Source of the DNA: Clostridiales bacterium
GTDB lineage: Bacteria > Bacillota > Clostridia > Lachnospirales > Lachnospiraceae
NCBI GenBank assembly: GCA_029007845.1
Contig: JAQXIP010000026.1
Coordinates: forward strand, 1 to 48,110
Length of the DNA stretch: 48,110 nucleotides
Reading direction: 5' to 3'
Shown here piece after piece: positions 25,996-34,175 of the stretch. Below the pieces are notes generated by a model. The model made no database searches. It was given only the letters and a program-made list of their open reading frames with translations, and was not told where the DNA came from. Every line of letters begins with the position of its first letter. Position 1 is the first letter of the stretch. The translations under genes and the position numbers were made by a program.

Positions 25996-27177
25996 CTATT
26001 GCTTGTTTTTAATAAAGTCCTCATAAAGCGGAGACATGGAACGAAGTCTTGCCACAATCTCTTTTATCTTGTCAACGACAAAATCAATCTGTTCCAAAGT
26101 GGTGTCCTCCCCAAGCGTCAGTCTCAGAGAGCCATGTGCAATCTCGTGGGGCAGGCCGATTGCCAGAAGCACATGGGATGGATCCAGAGAACCGGATGTG
26201 CAAGCAGAACCACTCGAACCACAGATTCCATTTTGATCCAGCATGATAAGCAGAGACTCCCCTTCAATAAACTGGAAACAGAAGTTGGCGTTATTCGGCA
26301 GACGGTCTGTCCGATGGCCATTCACCCTGCTATAAGGAACTTCTTGAAGAACACGGTCAATCAAATAATCTCTTAATTGTGTTTCTTTTTTCGTGCGTTC
26401 TTCCATTGTACGGAGTGCAATCTCCACTGCTTTTCCAAATCCCACAATTCCCGGAATATTTTCCGTTCCTGCACGACGGTTTCTTTCCTGTGCACCACCG
26501 TGGATAAAAGACCGCAGCTTCAATCCTTTCCTGATATATAAAAAGCCAATTCCCTTCGGACCATTTAACTTATGACCGCTGGCACTTAACATGTCAATAT
26601 TCATATCATCAACATTAATCGGAACCTGTCCAAAAGCCTGTACTGCATCCGTGTGGAAAAGAATTCCATGCTCTTTTGCAATTGCTCCAATCTCTTTCAC
26701 CGGCTCAATCGTACCAATCTCATTATTTGCAAACATAACAGAGATTAAGATTGTCGTTGGGCGGATGGCTTTTTTCAGCTCATCAAGCTTTACCACACCA
26801 TTTTCATCCACATCCAGATATGTTACTTCATATCCATGTTTTTCCAGATACTGGCATGTATGGAGAATGGCATGATGCTCAATCTTTGACGTAATAATAT
26901 GGTTTCCTTTTTCACGATAAGCCTCTGCCGCTGCCTTTAATGCCCAGTTATCTGATTCCGAGCCGCCTGCTGTAAAATAAATATCCTTTGCATTCGTCCC
27001 AAGGGCATTCGCAATCGTTTCCCTGGAATGTTCCATGGCCGCCTTGCTCTTTGCGCCAATCCCGTAGATTGCAGATGCATTACCAAAGTTCTCAGTAAAA
27101 TAAGGAAGCATTGCCTCAACTACTTCTGGCCGTGCAGCCGTTGTTGCCGCATTATCCAAATAAATTAACTCATTCAT
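25996..27177 (-). CDS. nifS: Cysteine desulfurase NifS/IscS type
   Basis: Pyridoxal-phosphate enzyme that removes sulfur from cysteine as a persulfide for clusters and tRNA thiolation. Motifs: YLDNAATTAARPEV at the start, FTAGGSESDNWAL, HTDAVQAFGQ, Schiff-base lysine K203 in SASGHKLNGPKG, and catalytic C326 in GSSGSACTSGSL. Length 393 aa. AGAGGT lies 6 nt before the ATG. It is located between the Rrf2 regulator and nifU, a standard isc-like order in Clostridia. Confidence 0.97.
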   Translation of the reverse strand: MNELIYLDNAATTAARPEVVEAMLPYFTENFGNASAIYGIGAKSKAAMEHSRETIANALGTNAKDIYFTAGGSESDNWALKAAAEAYREKGNHIITSKIEHHAILHTCQYLEKHGYEVTYLDVDENGVVKLDELKKAIRPTTILISVMFANNEIGTIEPVKEIGAIAKEHGILFHTDAVQAFGQVPINVDDMNIDMLSASGHKLNGPKGIGFLYIRKGLKLRSFIHGGAQERNRRAGTENIPGIVGFGKAVEIALRTMEERTKKETQLRDYLIDRVLQEVPYSRVNGHRTDRLPNNANFCFQFIEGESLLIMLDQNGICGSSGSACTSGSLDPSHVLLAIGLPHEIAHGSLRLTLGEDTTLEQIDFVVDKIKEIVARLRSMSPLYEDFIKNKQ

Positions 27178-27231
27178 ATTGTTACCTCTTTCCTTCTGAC
27201 TTATTTATTTACATCGAAAAAAGAATCAATC

Positions 27232-27702
27232 CTATCCTCCACACTTTGGAAGATCCACTTCTCTTTTTTCTTTCCCTTCCTGTATGGATTTTCCTTCTTC
27301 CACCAGCTGTGAAAGCATAATAGAATCCACTGCAGCATTTATACTATCACTAATACGCTTCCAGACAAATTTTGTGACACATTGTCCTGAGCCTGCGCAG
27401 TTTCCGGTACCATTTGCCTCTGTACAGTCCACCGGGCTTAGATCTCCTTCCATTGCCCGAAGGATATCCCCTACCGAAATCTCTTCTGCAGGTCTTGCCA
27501 GAATGTAACCACCCTGCGCCCCCCGGATACTTTTCACAATCTCAGCCCTCTTCAGCTTTCCAATCAGCTGTTCGAGGTATCCCATGGAAATACTCTGGCG
27601 TTCTGCAATACTGCTTAATGCCACCGCCTCTGTGTCAGTACTATACATGGCAATATCTAAAACTGCCCGAAGCCCATACCTTCCTTTCGTCGATAATTTC
27701 AT
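27232..27702 (-). CDS. iscR: Rrf2-family regulator, IscR-like
   Basis: Transcription factor with an N-terminal winged helix (MKLSTKGRYGLRAVLDIAMY, GYLEQLIGKLKRAEIVKSIR, GAQGGYILARP) and three cysteines, C93, C102 and C108, in the position where IscR holds its [2Fe-2S] cluster. Spacing differs slightly from E. coli IscR (92-98-104). The tail ends with a further Cys. It heads the nifS-nifU-mnmA operon and probably represses it when clusters are plentiful. CymR, which lacks the three cysteines, is excluded. Confidence 0.9.
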   Translation of the reverse strand: MKLSTKGRYGLRAVLDIAMYSTDTEAVALSSIAERQSISMGYLEQLIGKLKRAEIVKSIRGAQGGYILARPAEEISVGDILRAMEGDLSPVDCTEANGTGNCAGSGQCVTKFVWKRISDSINAAVDSIMLSQLVEEGKSIQEGKEKREVDLPKCGG

Positions 27703-27769
27703 CGCATCACAATCCTTATCGTTTTAATCCCTATCTTTTTAATTCTTATTAATTTTATAGGATATAAAA

Positions 27770-27798
27770 ATAATAAGCGCATTTCACTCTTTTGTCAA
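27770..27798 (-). promoter_or_regulatory. Promoter of the iscR-nifS-nifU-mnmA operon
   Basis: Minus strand TTGACA (27798-27793), 17-bp spacer, TATTAT (27775-27770). Start expected near 27763. The leader contains a 15-bp tandem repeat (27743-27729 and 27728-27714, 13 of 15 identical, unit ATTAAAA-N-GATA), which could be an operator of the Rrf2 protein. Confidence 0.8.
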
Positions 27799-27869
27799 TA
27801 CATAACACATATTTCCCCTTTTTTTTGCATAGATTCTAAGCAACAAACGGCTCCCTTTGGAGACACAGC

Positions 27870-29231
27870 ATGAAAAACACCCATTCCATCTTTTCCCTTT
27901 CCAGTCATCTTCTTCGGAATAAACTGATACAGGGAACCCTGATATTAACCATTGCCGGATTTCTCACAAGATTTATGGGATTCTTTTACCGTATTTTTTT
28001 ATCAAACACCATCGGAGCGAAAAACCTTGGAATCTACCAGCTTATTTTTCCGGTTTACTCCATCTGCTTTACGATCTATGCCGGGGGACTGCAAACTGCG
28101 ATCTCGAAAATGGTGGCAGAAAAAAAACAGGGTGACAACCTTGGAATCTTAAAGTCCGGATGCAGCTTGTCCTTGTTTTTCTCCTGCATTCTTTCATTTC
28201 TGGTTTACCGCTATCATGATTTTATCGCCACAAGATTTCTTCAGACACCTGAATGCGGCAGTCTATTATGCATTTTGTCCCTCATTTTCCCGTTCTGTGG
28301 AATTGCTGCCTGTATCAATGGCTTTTATTATGGCTTGAAGACGCCATCTGTCCCTGCCATCAGCCAGCTGTTAGAACAGACCGTACGAATCACAGCAGTC
28401 TTCTTAATTGCCTTTTTGTACACTGCAATCAAAAAAGCGCCGGGGTTATCAGCTCCTGTTACATGTGAAACTGCGGTAATCGGCATCTGTGCCGGAGAAA
28501 TCGCCGGATGTCTCTTTAATATGTGTAACCTCTCCCGTTCCAAAAAAGACCCTTATACAAAAAAACGGCAATATAAAAAAGAATTACTCACGTTTTCCAT
28601 ACCGCTTACCGCCAATCATCTGATCTTAAATCTGCTCCACAGCTTTGAATCTATCCTCATCCCGGTTATGCTGCAAAAATCCGGACTATCAAAGCATAAC
28701 GCACTAAGCATTTTCGGTATCCTCACCGGAATGGCAATGCCTTTTATCCAGTTTCCATCTGCTGTTACCAATGCTATGGCAGTTCTTCTGCTGCCAGCCG
28801 TGTCAGAAGCAAACGCCGGGAAAGACCGTGCTTACCTGTCAAAAACCATATCCACCACGACCATGTTTACCTTGTTTCTTGGGATATCATTTTCCATTTT
28901 CTTCCTCCTATGCGGTCCAATGCTTGGAAGCGTTGTTTTTCACTCAGAGAGAGCCGGACTTTTTTTAAAACAGCTTGCCTGGCTCTGTCCGATGATTTAT
29001 CTCTCCACCACCCTGTCAAGCATTTTAAACGGTCTTGGAAAAACCCATCTGACTTTGATGAATACGATCTGCGGTCTATTAATCCAGCTGGCGTTTATTA
29101 TCCTCCTGATTCCAAGGAAAGGAGTATACGGCTATCTTTCCGGTCTTCTTTTAAGCCAGCTGACAACCTTCCTTTTACACATCCTTTCACTCTTCTTTAC
29201 CTTCCGGCGTCTGTGCGCTCGTCACGGCTGA
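27870..29231 (+). CDS. spoVB: Polysaccharide/lipid flippase, SpoVB-like (MOP superfamily)
   Basis: Multi-span membrane protein (about 12-14 helices, 453 aa) of the oligosaccharidyl-lipid flippase family. N-terminal LTIAGFLTRFMGFFYRIFLS and GAKNLGIYQLIFPVYSICF match SpoVB/YtgP proteins, used in spore-cortex or peptidoglycan lipid II export. GGAG lies 7 nt before the ATG. It is divergent from iscR. The final residues RRLCARHG and the TGA stop are encoded by a 41-bp fragment of the palindromic repeat, so the original C-terminus appears replaced. Whether it is true SpoVB or a paralog is not decidable here. Confidence 0.87.
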   Translation: MKNTHSIFSLSSHLLRNKLIQGTLILTIAGFLTRFMGFFYRIFLSNTIGAKNLGIYQLIFPVYSICFTIYAGGLQTAISKMVAEKKQGDNLGILKSGCSLSLFFSCILSFLVYRYHDFIATRFLQTPECGSLLCILSLIFPFCGIAACINGFYYGLKTPSVPAISQLLEQTVRITAVFLIAFLYTAIKKAPGLSAPVTCETAVIGICAGEIAGCLFNMCNLSRSKKDPYTKKRQYKKELLTFSIPLTANHLILNLLHSFESILIPVMLQKSGLSKHNALSIFGILTGMAMPFIQFPSAVTNAMAVLLLPAVSEANAGKDRAYLSKTISTTTMFTLFLGISFSIFFLLCGPMLGSVVFHSERAGLFLKQLAWLCPMIYLSTTLSSILNGLGKTHLTLMNTICGLLIQLAFIILLIPRKGVYGYLSGLLLSQLTTFLLHILSLFFTFRRLCARHG

Positions 29232-29241
29232 ACTGTTACAA
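29201..29241. repeat. 41-bp end fragment of the palindromic repeat (copy 2)
   Basis: Matches the right end of copy 1 (CTTCCGGC to CTGTTACAA) at 39 of 41 positions, the only difference being GT for TG. It forms the last codons and stop of the SpoVB-like gene. The other arm is missing, so the fragment cannot form the hairpin. Confidence 0.85.
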
Positions 29242-29246
29242 AAGCA

Positions 29247-29297
29247 AAACTATATCTGGTGTTTCTTGTTGACGTATTACACCAGATATGGTATGAT
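29247..29297 (+). promoter_or_regulatory. nrdD promoter with two NrdR-like boxes
   Basis: Promoter: TTGACG (29269-29274), 17-bp spacer, TATGAT (29292-29297). Two 16-bp sites resembling the NrdR consensus ACACWATATATWGTGT lie at 29247-29262 (AAACTATATCTGGTGT, 14 of 16 if C is allowed at position 10) and 29279-29294 (ACACCAGATATGGTAT, 12 of 16). Their starts are 32 bp apart, three helical turns, as in known NrdR targets. They flank the -35 and cover the -10, so repression when dATP is high is expected. Confidence 0.75.
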
Positions 29298-29356
29298 TAT
29301 CCACGCAGCAGACATACTGCAACATAATCTGAGACAGAAAGCAGGGGGATTACCTT

Positions 29357-31519
29357 ATGCGTATTATTAAACGAAGCGGCACCGAAGTCCCTTTCGACAG
29401 GAGCAAAATCACTGCCGCCATTTCAAAGGCAAACAATGAAGTTGTCACAAGTGAACAGCTGTCAGAAGAACAGATTCAGGAAATTACAGAAAATGTAGAA
29501 CGGATCTGTCAGGACATGAACCGTTCCTTGAATGTAGAAGAAATACAGGATCTGGTGGAAAACCAGATTATGAATAAAAGGGCATTCGCTCTGGCACGTA
29601 CCTATATTACTTACCGGTATAAACGGGCGCTTGTCCGAAAATCAAACTCTACCGATAAACAGATTCTAAGTCTGTTAGAATGTAATAATGAAGAAGTCAA
29701 GCAGGAAAATTCTAACAAAAATCCTACTGTAAACAGTGTCCAGAGAGATTATATGGCAGGGGAAGTAAGCAAAGATATTACACGGCGTTTTCTTCTTCCA
29801 GATGATGTCGTTAATGCCCACGACAAAGGGCTTATTCACTTCCATGATGCGGATTATTTCGCCCAGCACATGCACAACTGCTGTCTTGTTAACCTGGAAG
29901 ATATGCTCCAGAACGGCACCGTGATCAGTGAAACGATGATTGAAACGCCGAAAAGCTTTTCCACGGCATGTAATATTGCCACCCAAAGCATTGCCCAGAT
30001 TGCCAGTTCCCAATACGGGGGGCAGAGCATCTCTCTGGCTCATCTAGCTCCTTTTGTAGATGTCAGCCGCCAAAAGTTCCGCAAAATGGTGAAAGAGGAA
30101 TTTGAGGCTGCCGGGCTTAGCTTCGATGAAGAAAAAGTCAATGCAGTAGCAGAAATGCGGGTTCTTGACGAAATCAAACGGGGTGTCCAGATGATCCAGT
30201 ATCAGGTTATTACCCTTATGACTACCAATGGACAAGCTCCTTTTGTGACTATTTTTATGTACCTGGATGAAGTGCCAGAAGGACAGACAAGAGATGACCT
30301 GGCACTTGTTACAGAAGAAATCCTAAATCAGCGTATTTTAGGTGTAAAAAATGAAAAGGGAGTATATATTACCCCTGCTTTTCCAAAACTGATCTACGTT
30401 CTGGAAGAGGACAATATCCATGAAGACAGCAAATACTGGTACCTGACAAAACTGGCAGCAAAATGCACCGCAAAACGTATGGTTCCGGATTATATCTCTG
30501 AGAAAGTTATGAAAAAACTGAAAAAAGGCAACTGCTATCCCTGCATGGGATGCCGTTCTTTCCTTACCGTATATGAAGATAAGCCGGAACATTATAAATT
30601 CTATGGCCGGTTCAATCAGGGCGTTGTCACTTTGAATCTGGTAGACGTTGCCTGTTCCAGTGAACAGGATATGGACCGGTTCTGGGAAATTCTGGATGAA
30701 CGGCTGGAGCTGTGCTACCGTGCGCTGATGTGCCGCCATGAGCGTCTGAAGGGAACGCCTTCCGATGTAGCGCCAATCCTGTGGCAGTATGGCGCACTTG
30801 CCCGGCTGAAAAAAGGGGAAACCATTGATAAACTGCTCTATGGAGGCTATTCCACCATTTCCCTTGGATATGCCGGATTATGCGAATGCACCCGTTACAT
30901 GACCGGAAAGTCCCATACAGACCCGGAGGCAACTCCCTTTGCCTTACAGGTGATGCAGAAGCTTAACGATGCGTGTGCAAAATGGCGGAAGGAGACGAAC
31001 ATTGACTTCAGCCTTTACGGCACCCCGCTGGAATCCACCACCTATAAATTTGCCAAATGCCTGCAAAAACGGTTTGGCATCATTCCAGGGGTAACCGACA
31101 AAAACTACATCACAAACAGCTACCATGTTCATGTTACAGAGCCTATTGATGCCTTTGAGAAATTAAAATTTGAGGCACAGTTTCAGGAATTATCTCCAGG
31201 CGGAGCCATCAGCTATGTGGAAGTTCCTAACATGAACGACAATCTGGATGCCGTTTTATCCGTCATGAAGTTTATCTATGATAACATCATGTATGCCGAG
31301 TTAAATACCAAGAGTGATTACTGTCAGGAATGTGGCTATAACGGAGAAATCCAGATTGCAACAGATGAAGAGGGAAAACTCATCTGGAAATGCCCGAACT
31401 GCGGGAATACAAAGCAGGATAAAATGAATGTTGCCAGACGTACCTGTGGCTATATCGGCACCCAGTTCTGGAACCAGGGACGTACCCAGGAAATCAAAGA
31501 GAGAGTCCTTCACCTATAA
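29357..31519 (+). CDS. nrdD: Anaerobic ribonucleoside-triphosphate reductase
   Basis: Class III, oxygen-sensitive glycyl-radical enzyme making dNTPs. An ATP-cone allosteric domain (about 1-90) precedes the catalytic barrel, which contains HNCCLVNLEDML and FSTACNIATQSIAQIASSQ. A C-terminal zinc site has CQECGYNG and CPNCGN, then the radical motif RRTCGYIGTQ with G698. Length 720 aa is normal. AGGGGG lies 8 nt before the ATG. The activating enzyme NrdG is not adjacent: the next gene is a kinase on the other strand. The stop overlaps that convergent gene by 10 bases. Confidence 0.97.
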   Translation: MRIIKRSGTEVPFDRSKITAAISKANNEVVTSEQLSEEQIQEITENVERICQDMNRSLNVEEIQDLVENQIMNKRAFALARTYITYRYKRALVRKSNSTDKQILSLLECNNEEVKQENSNKNPTVNSVQRDYMAGEVSKDITRRFLLPDDVVNAHDKGLIHFHDADYFAQHMHNCCLVNLEDMLQNGTVISETMIETPKSFSTACNIATQSIAQIASSQYGGQSISLAHLAPFVDVSRQKFRKMVKEEFEAAGLSFDEEKVNAVAEMRVLDEIKRGVQMIQYQVITLMTTNGQAPFVTIFMYLDEVPEGQTRDDLALVTEEILNQRILGVKNEKGVYITPAFPKLIYVLEEDNIHEDSKYWYLTKLAAKCTAKRMVPDYISEKVMKKLKKGNCYPCMGCRSFLTVYEDKPEHYKFYGRFNQGVVTLNLVDVACSSEQDMDRFWEILDERLELCYRALMCRHERLKGTPSDVAPILWQYGALARLKKGETIDKLLYGGYSTISLGYAGLCECTRYMTGKSHTDPEATPFALQVMQKLNDACAKWRKETNIDFSLYGTPLESTTYKFAKCLQKRFGIIPGVTDKNYITNSYHVHVTEPIDAFEKLKFEAQFQELSPGGAISYVEVPNMNDNLDAVLSVMKFIYDNIMYAELNTKSDYCQECGYNGEIQIATDEEGKLIWKCPNCGNTKQDKMNVARRTCGYIGTQFWNQGRTQEIKERVLHL

Positions 31520-31528
31520 GGGCTCTCT
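31500..31528. terminator. Bidirectional hairpin over the nrdD and kinase stop codons
   Basis: AGAGAGTCCTT (31500-31510) pairs with AAGGGCTCTCT (31518-31528), one T-G wobble, 7-nt loop. On the plus strand the stem is followed by TCCTTCTTTT. It covers the stop codons of both convergent genes. Confidence 0.6.
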
Positions 31529-32796
31529 TCCTTCTTTTGCGGCAATATGACACGGATTCTTGTACCAAGTTCCTTTCGGGAAAGCACATCAAAATGTCCT
31601 TTATGCTTATCTACTATCCATTTTGCAATGGATAGTCCCAGACCGGAACCACCCGTTTTACTGTTTCTGGCTTCATCGGAACGGTAAAACCGTTCAAAAA
31701 TATGGGATACCTCTTTGTCATTCATCCCTTGTCCGCAGTCCTGTACATAAAAAAACACTTCCTCTTGCGTCTCTCCAGCACAGAAGATAATTTCGTCTCC
31801 ATCATTTGAGTATTTTCTGGCATTTTCTGCAAGGATGCGCACTGTCTGCTTGAGCATGGTAATATCCCCGTATGCCCTTACCTCTCCTTTATCCAGATAA
31901 CGGTAGGAATGCCGCTCATCAATCATCTGGGATTCTTCCATCACTTCTCTCACCATCCCAGAAAGGGAAAATTCCTCAAATTTCATCTGGTTACGTCCAC
32001 TGTCACCTCTCGCCAGAAATAAAAGCTGCTCAATCAGCTTTGACATATGTTCTGATTCATGTTTGATTGCCGCGATTCCTTCATCCAAAGTCGCCGAATC
32101 TTCTTTTCCCCAGCGATCCAGCATGTCAGCATACCCTTTAATAACTGCAACCGGAGTGCGCAGTTCATGGGACGCATCCGACACAAAACGGGACTGTTGC
32201 CGATACGTATCCCTCATCCGCTCAATCAGACGGTTTACTGCCATCTCAAGACCTTTCAGTTCTTTATCCCCTACCTGTACTTTTGCGGTAGAATCATTCG
32301 GATTAACCTGGCTGATGGCATCTTCTAACTGATGAAATTTACTTTCATTGAATGCCAGGCTACTGATTTGTTCTGTTTTTAAAGCCATCTCTTTCAGAGG
32401 GCGCAGGCGCTTCCGGATCTCATAAGACTCTTTTAACACAGACTGAATCAGTAGAAGCAGCTGAAAAACCAATACCCCGATAGCCATGTATTTTAAAATC
32501 TGCAAAAGCAGGGTCATATCTGCATGAAATACTTCCCCGCTTTTTGGATAAATATCATAAAAAAATGTTCCTCCTTCTTTATGGAACTGGCGGCTGAGCA
32601 TATCCAGCAGACGGAATCTGCCATACTGCTGTACTTCCACACCATAACACCAGCCAATCACAGAAAGAAACAGCACAAGCACATCCATTCCCAGATAAGT
32701 ACCAAGCCGCCTTATGAAAAAAAACAACGACAGCTGCACTGCAATAGAAGACATCTTTTCTTTTTCTTTTTTCTTATTCTTCGTCACGGATGACAT
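31510..32796 (-). CDS. Membrane sensor histidine kinase (HisKA-HATPase)
   Basis: Sensor partner of the regulator just upstream. After a Lys-rich start come two transmembrane helices (about 36-55 and 100-120) with a short extracytoplasmic loop of about 45 residues, then a HAMP-like linker. HisKA has H210 in SDASHELRTPVAVIKGYAD; the ATPase domain has LAENARKYS, DCGQGM and GGSGLGLSIAKW. The small outer loop suggests sensing within or near the membrane. It overlaps the regulator by 23 bases; a second Met at residue 15 is an alternative start. Its 3' end overlaps nrdD. Confidence 0.92.
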   Translation of the reverse strand: MSSVTKNKKKEKEKMSSIAVQLSLFFFIRRLGTYLGMDVLVLFLSVIGWCYGVEVQQYGRFRLLDMLSRQFHKEGGTFFYDIYPKSGEVFHADMTLLLQILKYMAIGVLVFQLLLLIQSVLKESYEIRKRLRPLKEMALKTEQISSLAFNESKFHQLEDAISQVNPNDSTAKVQVGDKELKGLEMAVNRLIERMRDTYRQQSRFVSDASHELRTPVAVIKGYADMLDRWGKEDSATLDEGIAAIKHESEHMSKLIEQLLFLARGDSGRNQMKFEEFSLSGMVREVMEESQMIDERHSYRYLDKGEVRAYGDITMLKQTVRILAENARKYSNDGDEIIFCAGETQEEVFFYVQDCGQGMNDKEVSHIFERFYRSDEARNSKTGGSGLGLSIAKWIVDKHKGHFDVLSRKELGTRIRVILPQKKEESPYR

Positions 32797-33472
32797 ATCC
32801 TACCCCCCGAACCGTGGAAATCACGTGCATCTGAAATGGATCATCAATTTTACCACGCAGATAACGAACGTATACATCAATCACATTGGTTTCTCCCACA
32901 TAGTCATATCCACATACTTTTTCCATCAGCGTATCCCGGGATAACACAATGTTTTTATTCTTCAGTAACACTTCCAGCAACGTAAATTCCCGGTTTGTAA
33001 GTACCACTTCCTGCTGCCCAACAAACACCTGATGCGCTGCCAGATCCATCGTAAGTTTTCCAAAGATCAGTTCTTCCTCTTTCTTCCGGCTTATCCCATT
33101 TTTGCCTGCCCGGCTTTTTTTCAGTGCAACACGGATGCGGGCTAGCAGTTCTTCAATGGCAAATGGCTTCGTAATATAGTCATCTGCCCCACCATCAAGC
33201 CCTGCCACCTTATCCATCACTTCATCCCTGGCAGTCAGTAAAATGACCGGCAGCTCCGAAGCTTTACGAAGCCTCCGGAGCACTTCCAGACCATTCAGCT
33301 GTGGCAGCATAATATCTAAAAGCACCAGATCTGCTTCTCCACCTTCTGCCATCATAAGGCCGGTCCGTCCATCATATGCTTTTTTTACCTGATACCCTTC
33401 ATGGAGCAATTCCAGTTCAATAAATCTCGCTAACTTCTCTTCGTCTTCAACAATCAAAATGGTATCTGACAT
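32774..33472 (-). CDS. OmpR/PhoB-family response regulator
   Basis: Receiver domain with acidic pocket EDE near the N-terminus, phosphoacceptor D53 in LVLLDIMLPQLNGLE, the conserved TARDE and TKPF positions, and a winged-helix output domain with TNREFTLLEVLLKN and NVIDVYVRYLRGKID. The ATG at 33472 has GGAGG 5 nt upstream (MSDTILIVEDE); an ATG at 33484 is the alternative. It lies between the DUF4342 membrane protein and the kinase, in one operon. Targets unknown; the upstream membrane gene may be regulated by it. Confidence 0.93.
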   Translation of the reverse strand: MSDTILIVEDEEKLARFIELELLHEGYQVKKAYDGRTGLMMAEGGEADLVLLDIMLPQLNGLEVLRRLRKASELPVILLTARDEVMDKVAGLDGGADDYITKPFAIEELLARIRVALKKSRAGKNGISRKKEEELIFGKLTMDLAAHQVFVGQQEVVLTNREFTLLEVLLKNKNIVLSRDTLMEKVCGYDYVGETNVIDVYVRYLRGKIDDPFQMHVISTVRGVGYVIRDEE

Positions 33473-33498
33473 TCCTGCCTCCATCCAATCTTCTTTCT

Positions 33499-34038
33499 TT
33501 ACTGTTCATTGTGATTCACAGAATTTTTGAATCCCTCTTTAATATCTTCTGCGGTATCTGAAGCAGAGTTTAATGCTTTGTTCACATCTGCCACACTTCT
33601 TGCCGGTCCTTTAAACAGATAATGAAATCCGGTAAACAGGCCAATTACCATAAGAATCAGAATTAGCTGCCAGAAAAATACCAAAAGAATCACCATTGCT
33701 GTAACCGGGATACTTAAAATGGTTTTTCCTTTTCGCTCTACTTCAAAGTAATTTTCGTTTCCTTTTTTTACCATCTTCTTAACCCAGCCTGCAAACCGGT
33801 TTAACAGTTCCCCTAAAGTCGTCCGGTGTTCTTCCGTCATATCTTCTTCATATTTTGGTGGCTCTTCATAATGGGTGCTGTAGCTTTCGCTGCCTTCCCG
33901 TTTCACTTTTCCTTCTTTTTCCAGAAATACCATGGCATCCAGAAGATCCCAGTTATTTTCCTCTAAGGCTCTCTTCGCCTCTTCATAAGTAACATTTGCC
34001 TTTTCTCTTAATTTTTCCACTTTTTCTAATTCATCCAT
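33499..34038 (-). CDS. DUF4342 protein with UBA-like domain and membrane span
   Basis: 179 aa. The N-terminal helix bundle (about 1-40, LREKANVTYEEAKRALEENN and DLLDAMVFLEKEGK) matches the UBA/TS-N-like fold associated with DUF4342. A charged linker follows, then a basic segment FAGWVKKMVKKG, two close hydrophobic stretches (about 105-140), and a polar tail. GGAGG lies 8 nt before the ATG at 34038; an ATG at 34053 precedes the ribosome site. It is the first gene of a three-gene operon with a response regulator and a kinase, so it may be part of an envelope-stress response. Function not established. Confidence 0.8.
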   Translation of the reverse strand: MDELEKVEKLREKANVTYEEAKRALEENNWDLLDAMVFLEKEGKVKREGSESYSTHYEEPPKYEEDMTEEHRTTLGELLNRFAGWVKKMVKKGNENYFEVERKGKTILSIPVTAMVILLVFFWQLILILMVIGLFTGFHYLFKGPARSVADVNKALNSASDTAEDIKEGFKNSVNHNEQ

Positions 34039-34175
34039 CTTTTTATCCTCCATTGTCTGATATGATATCTCAACTTTTTCGGTGTTGCTTTTGTTGATAA
34101 TCCAATCATATCCGAATGTTCTTAAACAAAAATTGGAAAAAGATTAAAATTAGATTAACCTTTGGTTTTTTGGCG

